From positions 1 through 64,000 of the forward strand of contig NZ_FNET01000024.1 of the NCBI RefSeq assembly GCF_900100275.1: a stretch of DNA of 64,000 nucleotides. Direction: 5' to 3'. Source of the stretch: Lentzea albidocapillata subsp. violacea. GTDB lineage: Bacteria; Actinomycetota; Actinomycetes; Mycobacteriales; Pseudonocardiaceae. The notes under the pieces are model-generated. The model saw only the letters and a program-made list of their open reading frames with translations, did not search any database and was not told where the DNA came from. Both the position numbers and the translations under genes were made by a program. Below are positions 52,018 through 60,433 of the stretch, one piece after another. How positions within the stretch are numbered: position 1 is the first letter of the stretch; each line of letters opens with the position of its first letter.

Positions 52018-54087
52018 GTGAACATCTTCGGGCAGGTCTGGCTGTGGAGCCTGCTGTCCTTCGTTGCGGGAGTACTGCTCACCTGGTTGGTGATGGTGCG
52101 CCCCGCACGTAAGCAGATTGCCGACCTGGATGATCAACTTCTTGACGCGCGCCGGAGCGCCTCGCCGGTCGCGGCGCCCGTTCCCGTCGACGACTTCGTG
52201 GTCGACGAGTGGGACGCGCCGCCGCCGCGCTCGCTGAGCGACGAGGTGCTGACGCCGTCCACGGCCGTGCCGGCGCTGCCTCCCGCTCCCGCGCCGTACC
52301 AGGAGCCGCCCGCCTACTTCGGTGAGCCCGTGCAGGCTCCCGACCCGGCGCCTCCGGTCGTCGAGGAGCCCGAGCAGGCGCCTCACGAGCAGGCCCCGTA
52401 CGAGCAGGCCCCGTACGAGCGGGAGCCGTTCGAGCAGGCGCCTTACGAGCGAGAGCCGTTCGAACGGGAGTCGTTCGAGCAGGAGTCGTTCGAGACGACC
52501 ACCTTCGAGGCCCAGCCCGAGCCCGAGGAGGAGTCGGCCGCACAGGTCCGCCAGTACCTCGAGCCCGACGAGTCGCAGCGCCGCTTCGAGGAGCAGCTGG
52601 CCGAGCAGAAGGCACTGGCCGACGCCGAGGACGATCGCCCGCGTTCGCTGTTCGAGCGACTCGCACCGGGGGAGGTCCCTCCCGAGACCCCGGCCGAGCA
52701 GACGACGGTCCTGTCGCAGTCCGGGCTCGAGGCCGCGGACTTCGACGAGGAACCCGAGCTCCCGGCCGAGCAGACGTCGTACGTGCCCACGGTCGAGCCG
52801 GTCGCCGAGCCCGGTGCGCCGGCCCGCGTGCCGACCGCGGGGCCGGAGGTCGACGAGCAGGCCGACGACTTCATCTACCAGCCCCGCGAGGTCTGGTCGC
52901 AGGACGAACCGGAGACGTACCTCGACGAGGCCGCCGAGCAGGAGGACGAGCCCGCCGGCACCCGCTCCGAGCAGACGTCGTTCATCGCCGTCGAGGAGAG
53001 CAGCTGGCCGGACAACGACCTCACCGGCGAGTACCCCGGCCTGCGCGACGAGATCTCCGGTCAGCTGGACGGGTTCACCGAACCGCAGTCCGAGGTGGAG
53101 CCGGAGTCCCCGGCCGAGCAGACCGGGCTGATCGAGCCGATCGACCTGGACGCGCCGAGCGTGCGCAACGGTGTCTTCGAGTCGACGCTGGCCGAGGAGC
53201 AGGAGCCGTACACCGAGCCTGAGCAGGAGCCTGCGCACGAGGAGCCCGAGCGGGTCTTCGAGGAGTTCGTCGAGCCCGAGTACACCGGGTCGTTCTCCCA
53301 GCAGCCGTTCATGTCACCCGGTGCCCCGCCGCCCGCGCCGTTCTCGGCGTTCGAGCCGCGGGTGGAGTCCGAGGAGCCCCAGGAGCGTTCGGTCCGTGCC
53401 GTCGGTGCCGCGTTCTCCCACGGAACCGAGGCCCCCGCCGCTCCGGCAGCCCCTGCCCCGGTCGCCGACCACCCGCGTTCGCTGTTCGAGCCGCTGCTCG
53501 ACGCCGACGAGCCGTTGCCGGCGCTCGGCCAGACCCGAACGCTGCCGGACACGACCGACGACCAGCCGTTCGTGCCGACGTTCGTGCCGAGCGACGAGCC
53601 GCTGCTCGCCGCCCCGCCCGAGCCGGAGCCCGAGCCCGTCGACCTGCCGCAGCGCCACACCGAGGCGGGCCTGCCGATCCGCGAGGCCCGGCGCACCACG
53701 CCGCAGCGCCAGCAGAGCTTCCCCGCGTTCTCGGCGTTCGAGCAGCCGAAGCAGGAAGCCCCGCCCGCGCCGTCGCTCCCGCAGCGCCCGCGTCCGGTCG
53801 GCTTCTCGCCGTCCACCGGCGGCCGCCCGAACGGAACGCCCGCGGGCTCCGCGCCGGCGCGGTTCCAGCAGCCGGAGGGCTTCAACCCGCGCTCGCCGTT
53901 CGGTCCCGGCTCGGTCCTGCCGAGGTCGGACGGCCACGCGCCGGCCGCGGACTTCTCGGTGAAGGCCACGCTCACCGGCCGTCGTTACTACAGCGAGGGT
54001 TCGGTGAACTTCGGCGACACCCGTGCGGACGTGTGGTTCCGCACCGAGGCCGACGCGGAGAAGGCCGGGTTCCGCCCGGCCCCCTGA
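52018..54087 (+). CDS. membrane-anchored acidic protein with C-terminal sunset domain
   Basis: About 689 residues from GTG at 52018; the frame is open upstream to 51859, but that part has no membrane or coding signal. One helix (WLWSLLSFVAGVLLTWLVMV, residues 8-27) anchors a long, disordered, Glu/Pro-rich region. This region includes tandem YEQAPYEREPFE-type units (nt ~52389-52500), four spaced (A/S)EQT motifs (nt ~52693, 52766, 52966, 53113) and two PRSLFE units. The last ~45 residues (ADFSVKATLTGRRYYSEGS, then RADVWFRTEADAEKAGFR) match the actinobacterial sunset domain known from ArfC-like proteins. The threonine motifs could be kinase targets; that is inference. A strong terminator follows. 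Confidence 0.68.
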   Translation: MNIFGQVWLWSLLSFVAGVLLTWLVMVRPARKQIADLDDQLLDARRSASPVAAPVPVDDFVVDEWDAPPPRSLSDEVLTPSTAVPALPPAPAPYQEPPAYFGEPVQAPDPAPPVVEEPEQAPHEQAPYEQAPYEREPFEQAPYEREPFERESFEQESFETTTFEAQPEPEEESAAQVRQYLEPDESQRRFEEQLAEQKALADAEDDRPRSLFERLAPGEVPPETPAEQTTVLSQSGLEAADFDEEPELPAEQTSYVPTVEPVAEPGAPARVPTAGPEVDEQADDFIYQPREVWSQDEPETYLDEAAEQEDEPAGTRSEQTSFIAVEESSWPDNDLTGEYPGLRDEISGQLDGFTEPQSEVEPESPAEQTGLIEPIDLDAPSVRNGVFESTLAEEQEPYTEPEQEPAHEEPERVFEEFVEPEYTGSFSQQPFMSPGAPPPAPFSAFEPRVESEEPQERSVRAVGAAFSHGTEAPAAPAAPAPVADHPRSLFEPLLDADEPLPALGQTRTLPDTTDDQPFVPTFVPSDEPLLAAPPEPEPEPVDLPQRHTEAGLPIREARRTTPQRQQSFPAFSAFEQPKQEAPPAPSLPQRPRPVGFSPSTGGRPNGTPAGSAPARFQQPEGFNPRSPFGPGSVLPRSDGHAPAADFSVKATLTGRRYYSEGSVNFGDTRADVWFRTEADAEKAGFRPAP

Positions 54088-54110
54088 GCGCTCGCACCAC
54101 AGATGCCAAA

Positions 54111-54140
54111 GAGGCCCCCACCGCGTTCGGTGGGGGCCTC
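54111..54140. terminator. strong terminator shared by the sunset-domain gene and korB
   Basis: GAGGCCCCCACCG (54111-54123) and CGGTGGGGGCCTC (54128-54140) form a perfect 13-bp stem with a four-base loop between two convergent genes. Confidence 0.88.
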
Positions 54141-54155
54141 TCGGCGGTTCCGGGG

Positions 54156-55205
54156 TCAGCCGACCACGGTCCAGGTGTCCTTGCCGTGCAACAGCTTGCT
54201 CAGGTCTGCGGCCTTGGCTGCCTTGGCATCGTCGACCTGCGCGCGCACTCCGTCGTCGTACGTCGCGCGGTCCGCACGGCGGAACACGCCCGTGACGGTG
54301 TGCGTGAGGTCCTGAGTCGACAGCCGCGAGAGCGCGAACGACAGGTTCAGGTCTGACGCGTCGTGCACGACGATGTCGCTCGCGTCCACGTCCGCGGACT
54401 TGGCGACCGCGAGCCCGAAGCCCTCGCGGATCACGCAGTACTCGCCCTCACGACCGAACCGGATCGGCTCGCCGTCGACGACGTGGATGATCCGCCGCTG
54501 TGCCTCGTCCGCGTCCTTCAGCACGTCGAACGCGCCGTCGTTGAAGATGGGGCAGTTCTGGTAGATCTCCACGAGCGCCGAGCCGCGGTGTTCCGCCGCC
54601 TGGCGCAGCACCGAGGTGAGACCGGCCTTGTCCGAGTCGAGCGCCCGGCCCACGAACGACGCCTCCGCGCCCAGTGCCAGCGACACCGGGTTGAACGGGT
54701 GGTCGACCGAGCCGATCGGCGTCGACTTGGTGACCTTGCCCGGTTCCGAGGTCGGCGAGTACTGGCCCTTGGTCAGGCCGTAGATCCTGTTGTTGAACAG
54801 CAGGATCTTGAGGTTCACGTTGCGGCGCAACGTGTGGATCAGGTGGTTGCCGCCGATGGACAGCGCGTCGCCGTCACCGGTCACCACCCACACGCTCAGG
54901 TCCGGCCGCGCCACGGCGAGACCCGTGGCGATGGCCGGCGCACGGCCGTGGATGGAGTGCATGCCGTACGTGTTCATGTAGTACGGGAAGCGGGACGAGC
55001 ACCCGATGCCCGAGACGAACACGATGTTCTCGCGCTTGAGACCCAGCGACGGCAGGAACGACTGCATGGTGTTGAGCACGATGTAGTCGCCACAACCGGG
55101 GCACCAGCGGACCTCCTGGTCCGACTTGTAGTCCCTGGCCGTCTGCTTCTCGTCGGTGGTGGGAACCCCGGTCAGGCCGGGGAGTCCGATGTCGATAGCG
55201 GTCAC
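54156..55205 (-). CDS. korB: 2-oxoacid:ferredoxin oxidoreductase subunit beta (KorB)
   Basis: A 349-residue TPP-binding subunit. RWCPGCGDYIVL near residue 33 starts the family fold. TGDGDALSIGGNHLIHTLRR is the TPP/Mg motif, followed by NNRIYGLTKGQYSPTS. With KorA it decarboxylates 2-oxoglutarate (or a related 2-oxoacid) to the CoA thioester and reduces ferredoxin. The GTG start overlaps the korA stop by four bases. Mycobacterial KorAB, as I recall, serves a CoA-dependent TCA route. Confidence 0.94.
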   Translation of the reverse strand: MTAIDIGLPGLTGVPTTDEKQTARDYKSDQEVRWCPGCGDYIVLNTMQSFLPSLGLKRENIVFVSGIGCSSRFPYYMNTYGMHSIHGRAPAIATGLAVARPDLSVWVVTGDGDALSIGGNHLIHTLRRNVNLKILLFNNRIYGLTKGQYSPTSEPGKVTKSTPIGSVDHPFNPVSLALGAEASFVGRALDSDKAGLTSVLRQAAEHRGSALVEIYQNCPIFNDGAFDVLKDADEAQRRIIHVVDGEPIRFGREGEYCVIREGFGLAVAKSADVDASDIVVHDASDLNLSFALSRLSTQDLTHTVTGVFRRADRATYDDGVRAQVDDAKAAKAADLSKLLHGKDTWTVVG

Positions 55206-57040
55206 GCCGACACCCCCTTGATCACGTCAGCGAGCACGTCCTGCAGCTCCTCCGCCTTGAAGGGAAGGCCCTGCACCTTGGTGTACGACACGGCGTCCAC
55301 CAGGTACTTCGCCCTCAACAGCAACGCCAGCTGTCCCAGGTTCATTTCCGGCACGATGACCTTCTCGTACGACTTCAGCACGTCGCCCAGGTTCTTGGGG
55401 AACGGGTTGAGGTGCCGCAGGTGCGCGTGCGCGACCGGGAGGCCGAGCTTGCGAACCCGGCGTGCCGCCGCGCCGATCGGGCCGTAGGACGAACCCCAGC
55501 CCACGACCAGGACCTTCGCGTTGCCGTCCGGGTCGTCGACCACGACGTCCGGTACCTCGATGCCGTCGATCTTGGCCTGGCGCAGGCGAACCATCTTGTC
55601 GTGGTTCTCCGGGTCGTACGAGATGTTGCCGGTGATGTCCTGCTTCTCCAGACCGCCGATGCGGTGCTGCAGACCAGGGGTGCCGGGCACGGCCCACGGA
55701 CGTGCCAGCGTCTCCGGGTCACGGGAGTACGGCTGGAAGTTCTCCGGGTCCGTCGCGAACTCGACCGTCAGGTCGGGCAGCGTCTCGACGTCCGGGATCA
55801 TCCACGGCTCGGAGCCGTTCGCGATCGCGCCGTCGCTCAGGAACAGCACCGGGGTGCGGTACTTCAGCGCGATCCTGGTCGCGTCGACCACGGCGTCGAA
55901 GCAGTCCGAGGGGGACTGCGGCGCCACGATCGGCACCGGAGACTCGCCGTTGCGGCCGAACATCGCCTGCAGCAGGTCGGCCTGCTCGGTCTTCGTCGGC
56001 AGACCGGTGGACGGGCCACCGCGCTGCACGTCGATCACGAGCAGCGGCAGTTCGGTCATCACGCCGAGACCGATGGTCTCGGACTTCAGCGCGATACCGG
56101 GGCCGGACGTCGACGTCACGCCGATCGCGCCGCCGTAGGACGCGCCGAGGGCGATGCCGATGCCCGCGATCTCGTCCTCGGCCTGCACCGTGGTGATGTC
56201 GAAGTTCTTGTGCTTGCTCAGCTCGTGCAGGATGTCCGAAGCCGGCGTGATCGGGTACGTGCCGAGCACGACGGGCAGCTTCGAGAGCTGGGCCGCCGCG
56301 ACGATGCCGTACGCCGTCGCCGTGTTGCCGGTGATCTGGCGGTAGGTGCCGACGTTGAGCTTCGCGGGCGCCACCTCGTAGGTGACGGCGAAGGCCTCGG
56401 TCGTCTCGCCGTAGTAGAAGCCGGCGCGGAACGCCAGGACGTTGGCCTCGGCGATGTCCGGTTTCTTCGCGAACTTCTCGCGCAGGAACCGTTCCGTGCC
56501 CTCGGTCGGCCGGTGGTACATCCACGACAGCAGGCCGAGCGCGAACATGTTCTTCGCGCGTTCGGCGTCCTTCTTGCCGAGGCCGGTCTCTTCGAGGGCG
56601 CCGATGGTCAGCGTCGCCATGGCGACCTTGTGGACCTGGAACCTCTCCAGCGAGTCGTCCTCGAGCGGGTTCGAGTCGTACCCGACCTTCGTCAGGTTCC
56701 GCTTCGAGAACTCGTCGGTGTTGACGATGAGGATGCCGCCGTCCGGCAGGTCGACGACGTTCGCCTTGAGCGCGGCGGGGTTCATCGCGACGAGAACGTC
56801 GGGACGGTCACCGGGCGTCAGGATGTCGTAGTCGGCGAAGTGCAGCTGGAACGACGACACACCGGGCAGGGTCCCCTGTGGTGCGCGGATCTCGGCGGGG
56901 AAGTTGGGCTGCGTGGCGAGGTCGTTGCCGAACGCCGCCGCTTCCGACGTGAACCGGTCTCCGGTGAGCTGCATGCCATCACCGGAGTCGCCGGCGAAGC
57001 GGATCACAACGCGATCCAGCTTGCGGGTCTCAGTGCTCAT
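55202..57040 (-). CDS. korA: 2-oxoacid:ferredoxin oxidoreductase subunit alpha (KorA)
   Basis: A 612-residue protein from ATG at 57040; a TTG at 57064 is a weaker alternative. The gamma domain is fused at the N-terminus (VIRFAGDSGDGMQLTGDRF, APQGTLPGVSSFQLHF). The pyrimidine-binding alpha domain follows with GTYPITPASDILHELSKHK, TTVQAEDEIAGIGIALGASY and TSTSGPGIALKSETIGLGV. The C-terminal domain has VLVVGWGSSYGPIGAA and HLRHLNPFPKN. It lies first in the korAB operon. An upstream 17-base palindrome (57234-57250) could be regulatory. Confidence 0.95.
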   Translation of the reverse strand: MSTETRKLDRVVIRFAGDSGDGMQLTGDRFTSEAAAFGNDLATQPNFPAEIRAPQGTLPGVSSFQLHFADYDILTPGDRPDVLVAMNPAALKANVVDLPDGGILIVNTDEFSKRNLTKVGYDSNPLEDDSLERFQVHKVAMATLTIGALEETGLGKKDAERAKNMFALGLLSWMYHRPTEGTERFLREKFAKKPDIAEANVLAFRAGFYYGETTEAFAVTYEVAPAKLNVGTYRQITGNTATAYGIVAAAQLSKLPVVLGTYPITPASDILHELSKHKNFDITTVQAEDEIAGIGIALGASYGGAIGVTSTSGPGIALKSETIGLGVMTELPLLVIDVQRGGPSTGLPTKTEQADLLQAMFGRNGESPVPIVAPQSPSDCFDAVVDATRIALKYRTPVLFLSDGAIANGSEPWMIPDVETLPDLTVEFATDPENFQPYSRDPETLARPWAVPGTPGLQHRIGGLEKQDITGNISYDPENHDKMVRLRQAKIDGIEVPDVVVDDPDGNAKVLVVGWGSSYGPIGAAARRVRKLGLPVAHAHLRHLNPFPKNLGDVLKSYEKVIVPEMNLGQLALLLRAKYLVDAVSYTKVQGLPFKAEELQDVLADVIKGVSA

Positions 57041-57233
57041 TCCTACGCCGATACCTCTCTCCAAGGGTGGCCGTGCCCCACCACGAGGGTAGTCGCCAGG
57101 ACCGCCTGCGAGACGGGCCGTGTACCACCAGGCGAGACGAACTGTCCCATCTGCCGCAACGGGTCCTTAACGCAACGGTAAGCACACCACTACCAGCGGA
57201 TACCCGAATGCGGCAGACGTCACCCTCGATACC

Positions 57234-57250
57234 TGTTACCCAAGGTAACA
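57234..57250. promoter_or_regulatory. perfect inverted repeat between korA and the enoyl-CoA hydratase gene
   Basis: TGTTACC (57234-57240), CAA, GGTAACA (57244-57250). It touches the stop of the enoyl-CoA hydratase gene and lies about 200 bases upstream of korA. It resembles a TetR-type operator, but could equally be a short 3' hairpin. Nothing else clear was seen in the 57041-57251 gap. Confidence 0.4.
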
Positions 57251-57251
57251 C

Positions 57252-57992
57252 TTACCGTCCGCTGATCCGAGCCTTCATCGCGGCAAGCCTCGCAGCGAAC
57301 TCTGGAGTGTCGATCGAAGCGACCTGTGGGATCAGCTCGAGTTCGACCGCTTCCGCGTGGTCGTGCATTGCATCGGTCGCCCGCATCGTCGCCTTGATCG
57401 TCCGGACGAGTTCCGCCGGCGCCTCGGCAGAGGCCCTCGCCAGCTCTTTGGCCACCGCCAGTGGGTCTTCGGCCCTGGCGTAGGCGAGTCCGTGCGCGAC
57501 GGCCTGGTCGGCGTCCAGGATCTGCCCGAACAACGTCATCGCCGTGGCGGTCTGAGGGCTGGTGATCCGCTGCAACATCCACGTCATGCCGCCGCCGGGA
57601 TGGATGCCGAGCTGCAGGAACCGCGCGTCGAACCGCGCCTTGGGCCCGGCGATCCGGACGTCCGCCGCGAGCGCGAGGTTGAGCCCGGCACCGACCGCCG
57701 CACCGTTGACCGCGGCGATCGTCGGGATGGTGGCGTTGGCCACCGCGAGGAAGCCCTGGTAGATCTTCTTGAGGCCCTCGTCCTTGGAGTTGCCGAGCTG
57801 GGTGAGGTCCGCGCCGGCGCAGAACGCGGGCGGCGCACCCGTGATGACCAGCGCGTTGGCCACCCGTTCCGCTTCCCCGACCTTGTCCGCGAGCTCCTGC
57901 GACAGGTCGATGGTCAGTGCGTTGCGCCGCTCCGGATCGTTGATGGTGATCACGGCGACGGAATCGTGGTGCTCCAGCAGAACCTCAGCCAT
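57252..57992 (-). CDS. enoyl-CoA hydratase/isomerase family protein
   Basis: A 246-residue crotonase-fold protein. VAVITINDPERRNALTIDLS and APPAFCAGADLTQLG form the CoA and oxyanion-hole region, followed by IAAVNGAAVGAGLNLALAAD. The usual first catalytic Glu (residue ~100 block, here GAAVGAGLNLA) appears replaced, while FLQLGIHPGGGMTWMLQRI keeps the second region. The reaction is therefore uncertain; hydratase, isomerase and hydrolase members share this fold. It lies between korA and the Lrp gene, ten bases from the latter. Confidence 0.85.
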   Translation of the reverse strand: MAEVLLEHHDSVAVITINDPERRNALTIDLSQELADKVGEAERVANALVITGAPPAFCAGADLTQLGNSKDEGLKKIYQGFLAVANATIPTIAAVNGAAVGAGLNLALAADVRIAGPKARFDARFLQLGIHPGGGMTWMLQRITSPQTATAMTLFGQILDADQAVAHGLAYARAEDPLAVAKELARASAEAPAELVRTIKATMRATDAMHDHAEAVELELIPQVASIDTPEFAARLAAMKARISGR

Positions 57993-58001
57993 GCCCGAAC
58001 C

Positions 58002-58451
58002 CTAAGGCGCCAGCGGCCGGTCCAGGAGCCGGGACAGCACGACCGTCGACACGGTCCGGTCGATGATCTCGACGGCCCGCAGCCGCTCCAGCGCCGTCTC
58101 CAGGTGGTGGATGTCCGCAGCCCTCAGGTGCACGATCGCGTCCGCGGCCCCCGACACCGTGTAGGCAGCGCTGACCTCGGCCATCGGCTCCAGCCGGTGC
58201 TGGATGTCGTGCGGCGCGACGTTCCCCTTGCAGTGCACCTCGACGAACGCCTCGGTACCCCACCCCAGCGCCTCCGGGTCCACCACCGCCGTGAACCCCC
58301 TCAACACCCCCGTGTCCAGCAGTTTGTCGACCCGCCGCTTCACCGCGGGCGCGCTCAGCCCCACCTCCTTGCCGATCTCCGCGTAGCTGGAACGGGCGTT
58401 GGCCATGAGGCACGAAATGATTCGCTGGTCGATGCTGTCCACACGCAACAT
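58002..58451 (-). CDS. Lrp/AsnC-family transcriptional regulator
   Basis: A 149-residue protein. The N-terminal HTH is VDSIDQRIISCLMANARSSY, then GLSAPAVKRRVDKLLDTGVL. The ligand-binding RAM domain has VHCKGNVAPHDI and AYTVSGAADAIVHLRAADI. It diverges from the ddaH-like gene with 66 bases between them. In M. tuberculosis an AsnC-type gene is likewise next to ddaH-rocD (Rv2324/Rv2323c, from memory). Control of arginine or ornithine catabolism is therefore likely. Confidence 0.9.
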   Translation of the reverse strand: MLRVDSIDQRIISCLMANARSSYAEIGKEVGLSAPAVKRRVDKLLDTGVLRGFTAVVDPEALGWGTEAFVEVHCKGNVAPHDIQHRLEPMAEVSAAYTVSGAADAIVHLRAADIHHLETALERLRAVEIIDRTVSTVVLSRLLDRPLAP

Positions 58452-58463
58452 TCTGCCCTAGTT

Positions 58464-58482
58464 AACGCAATGTCGCGGCGTT
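58464..58482. promoter_or_regulatory. candidate Lrp operator in the divergent promoter region
   Basis: AACGC (58464-58468) and GCGTT (58478-58482) are an interrupted inverted repeat in the 66-base gap between the Lrp gene and the ddaH-like gene. Its position suits autoregulation plus control of ddaH. Confidence 0.35.
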
Positions 58483-58517
58483 GTTCGATGGTCTAACTGC
58501 CGTTTACATTTCGATCC

Positions 58518-59420
58518 ATGACCGTATCCATCTCCGGGCCCGGCGAGCCGATCACGCTCGACATCGCCGCACCCCTCACGGCGGCACAGGATCTCCTTCC
58601 TGGGCGCGTGCCCACGACCCGTCGGTACCTCATGTGCCCGCCGACGTACTTCACGGTGGAGTACGCCATCAACCCGTGGATGGATCCCACCCAGCCCACC
58701 AGCACAACGCTGGCCGTGGAGCAGTGGACCGCGCTCAAGGAGACCTACGAGCGCCTGGGCCACGACGTACAGGTAATCGAGCCGGTACCGGGCCTCCCGG
58801 ACATGGTCTTCTCAGCGAACAGCGGCACCGTCATCGACGGCAGAGTCCTCGGCTCCAGGTTCAGAGCCTCCCAGCGCTCGGCCGAAGCCGACCACTTCCG
58901 CAGGTGGTTCCTGTCGTCGGGCTACAAGTCCGTCGTCATGCCCACCGCCGTGAACGAGGCAGAGGGCGACTTCACCTGGACCGGCTCCCTGCTCCTGGCC
59001 GGCACGGGCTTCCGCACCGACCCCGGCGCACACGGCGAGGCCCAGGAGGTCCTCGGCGTCCCGGTCGTGTCCCTGCAACTGGTCGACCCGCGCTTCTACC
59101 ACCTCGACGTGGCGCTGTTCATGCTCGACGACCAGTCCCCGTCCCCCCTGGTCGCCTACTACCCGGAGGCCTTCTCGCCGGGCTCACAGCAGGTACTGCG
59201 CCGGTTGTTCCCGGACGCCGTGATCGCCAACGACGACGACGCGGTGTGCCTCGGGCTGAACGCGGTGTCCGACGGCAGGCATGTCGTCATGCCGGTTGAG
59301 GCGACGCATTTGGCTGAGCAGGTGGCGCGGCGCGGGTTCGAGCCCGTGTTCGTGGACATCTCGGAGCTGCGCAAGTCGGGTGGTGGCCCGAAGTGCTGCA
59401 CGATGGAGCTGCGCGGCTGA
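58518..59420 (+). CDS. ddaH: dimethylarginine dimethylaminohydrolase family protein (DdaH-like)
   Basis: A 300-residue amidinotransferase-fold (pentein) enzyme. Active-site segments are YFTVEYAINPWM, LPDMVFSANSG, EGDFTW, a His in YHLDVALFMLDD, and the nucleophilic cysteine near the C-terminus in GPKCCTMELRG. Members hydrolyse methylated arginine to citrulline or act in arginine/ornithine breakdown. The expected partner rocD (ornithine aminotransferase) is not adjacent; a terminator and then a restriction-modification island follow. The Lrp gene is divergent. Confidence 0.83.
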   Translation: MTVSISGPGEPITLDIAAPLTAAQDLLPGRVPTTRRYLMCPPTYFTVEYAINPWMDPTQPTSTTLAVEQWTALKETYERLGHDVQVIEPVPGLPDMVFSANSGTVIDGRVLGSRFRASQRSAEADHFRRWFLSSGYKSVVMPTAVNEAEGDFTWTGSLLLAGTGFRTDPGAHGEAQEVLGVPVVSLQLVDPRFYHLDVALFMLDDQSPSPLVAYYPEAFSPGSQQVLRRLFPDAVIANDDDAVCLGLNAVSDGRHVVMPVEATHLAEQVARRGFEPVFVDISELRKSGGGPKCCTMELRG

Positions 59421-59439
59421 CCTCGCCCACGCAGTCGTC

Positions 59440-59480
59440 GCCGAATGCCCCCGTCAACGACGCCGGGGGCATTCGGCTTT
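59440..59480 (+). terminator. perfect intrinsic terminator after ddaH
   Basis: GCCGAATGCCCCCG (59440-59453) and CGGGGGCATTCGGC (59464-59477) form a 14-bp perfect stem with a ten-base loop, followed by TTT. It also faces the convergent GIY-YIG gene. Confidence 0.9.
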
Positions 59481-59485
59481 GTTGG

Positions 59486-60340
59486 CTACTCCTCGTCCTC
59501 GTCGGACGATTGTGAAGATGTGTCCGCGCCGCCAACCGGGTCCTTTGACTCCGCACGGGCGCCCTGGATTGTCTTCAACGCCCCGCCTTCCTTGCGCCAC
59601 ATCGCCAGAGCGCTGCGGTAATCGCGCTTCTCCGGATAAAGGATCGCGTAGCCGGGCAAGGCTGTCGCTTGCCAGCCGTGTGGCAACGCCTCGACGGCAA
59701 GGCTCAGCAATTTGCTGGCGGTCAAGGAATCCGAAGGCACCTGAACAATGATGTCCGTCAGCTCACGTACGTTCTGGTCGAACCGGAGCAAGTATGGGAG
59801 AGCCAATTTCACCGCGTCGAGGAACTCGTCGATCTTGTACGGTCGTACTTCCAGCCCATGGACATCTTTCATGAGGTCGATGGGGTACAATGCGTCGAAA
59901 TGCTTCGCTGCTACCAGGGAACCGTCGCGATTGCGTCCCGGATCTTTGTTGCCGAAGCCGTTGGTGTTCCACGGCACTTCGCCAATCTTTCGATACTTTT
60001 TGATCAGCAATGTTTCGGGTGCGGCGGCTTCCAAGTCTTCGTCAACGTACAGGCACAAGAACCCGATCGTAAGCGGGTCTATGCCTGCCCTTCCTGAAAG
60101 TTTGATCAGGTGGTTGCGGAGCCGTGTTCGCAGATCCTTGCTTGCCTTACCCACGTAGACACGCTTGTCGCCTACGTAGAGTTCATACACCCCGGGACGG
60201 CTTTGGAGGGTGTCGACCTGTCCTGCTATGAGGGGTGCTGGTTCAAGTAGTGACAAGGCTTCGGCAAGCTGGTCAGCCAGCGCGCGTGTGATGCTGAGCT
60301 TGAACTCCGCACTGGCATTGGGGAACAAATCGCCGGTCAT
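59486..60340 (-). CDS. GIY-YIG nuclease related to Eco29kI-type endonucleases
   Basis: A 284-residue protein. The GIY-YIG core starts VYELYVG (51-57) and VYVGK (61-65), with an Arg/His pair in RTRLRNH, Glu109 in PETLLIKKY and Asn125 in VPWNTNGFG. The WNxxGFGxxDPG stretch parallels the neighbouring Eco29kI-like protein, so the two are distant relatives. The last ~30 residues are Asp/Glu/Ser-rich. It may be a second restriction subunit or a nuclease with its own target. Codon use is less GC-rich than the flanking chromosome, which suggests transfer. Confidence 0.72.
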   Translation of the reverse strand: MTGDLFPNASAEFKLSITRALADQLAEALSLLEPAPLIAGQVDTLQSRPGVYELYVGDKRVYVGKASKDLRTRLRNHLIKLSGRAGIDPLTIGFLCLYVDEDLEAAAPETLLIKKYRKIGEVPWNTNGFGNKDPGRNRDGSLVAAKHFDALYPIDLMKDVHGLEVRPYKIDEFLDAVKLALPYLLRFDQNVRELTDIIVQVPSDSLTASKLLSLAVEALPHGWQATALPGYAILYPEKRDYRSALAMWRKEGGALKTIQGARAESKDPVGGADTSSQSSDEDEE

Positions 60341-60433
60341 GTTCGGAATCTACCGCACGCTGTTGGCGATTCAAAGTGCAGCTGGTATCGGCGAGTCAGA
60401 CCTTGTGCAACCGCAAGTGTGGTCGATCATCTT

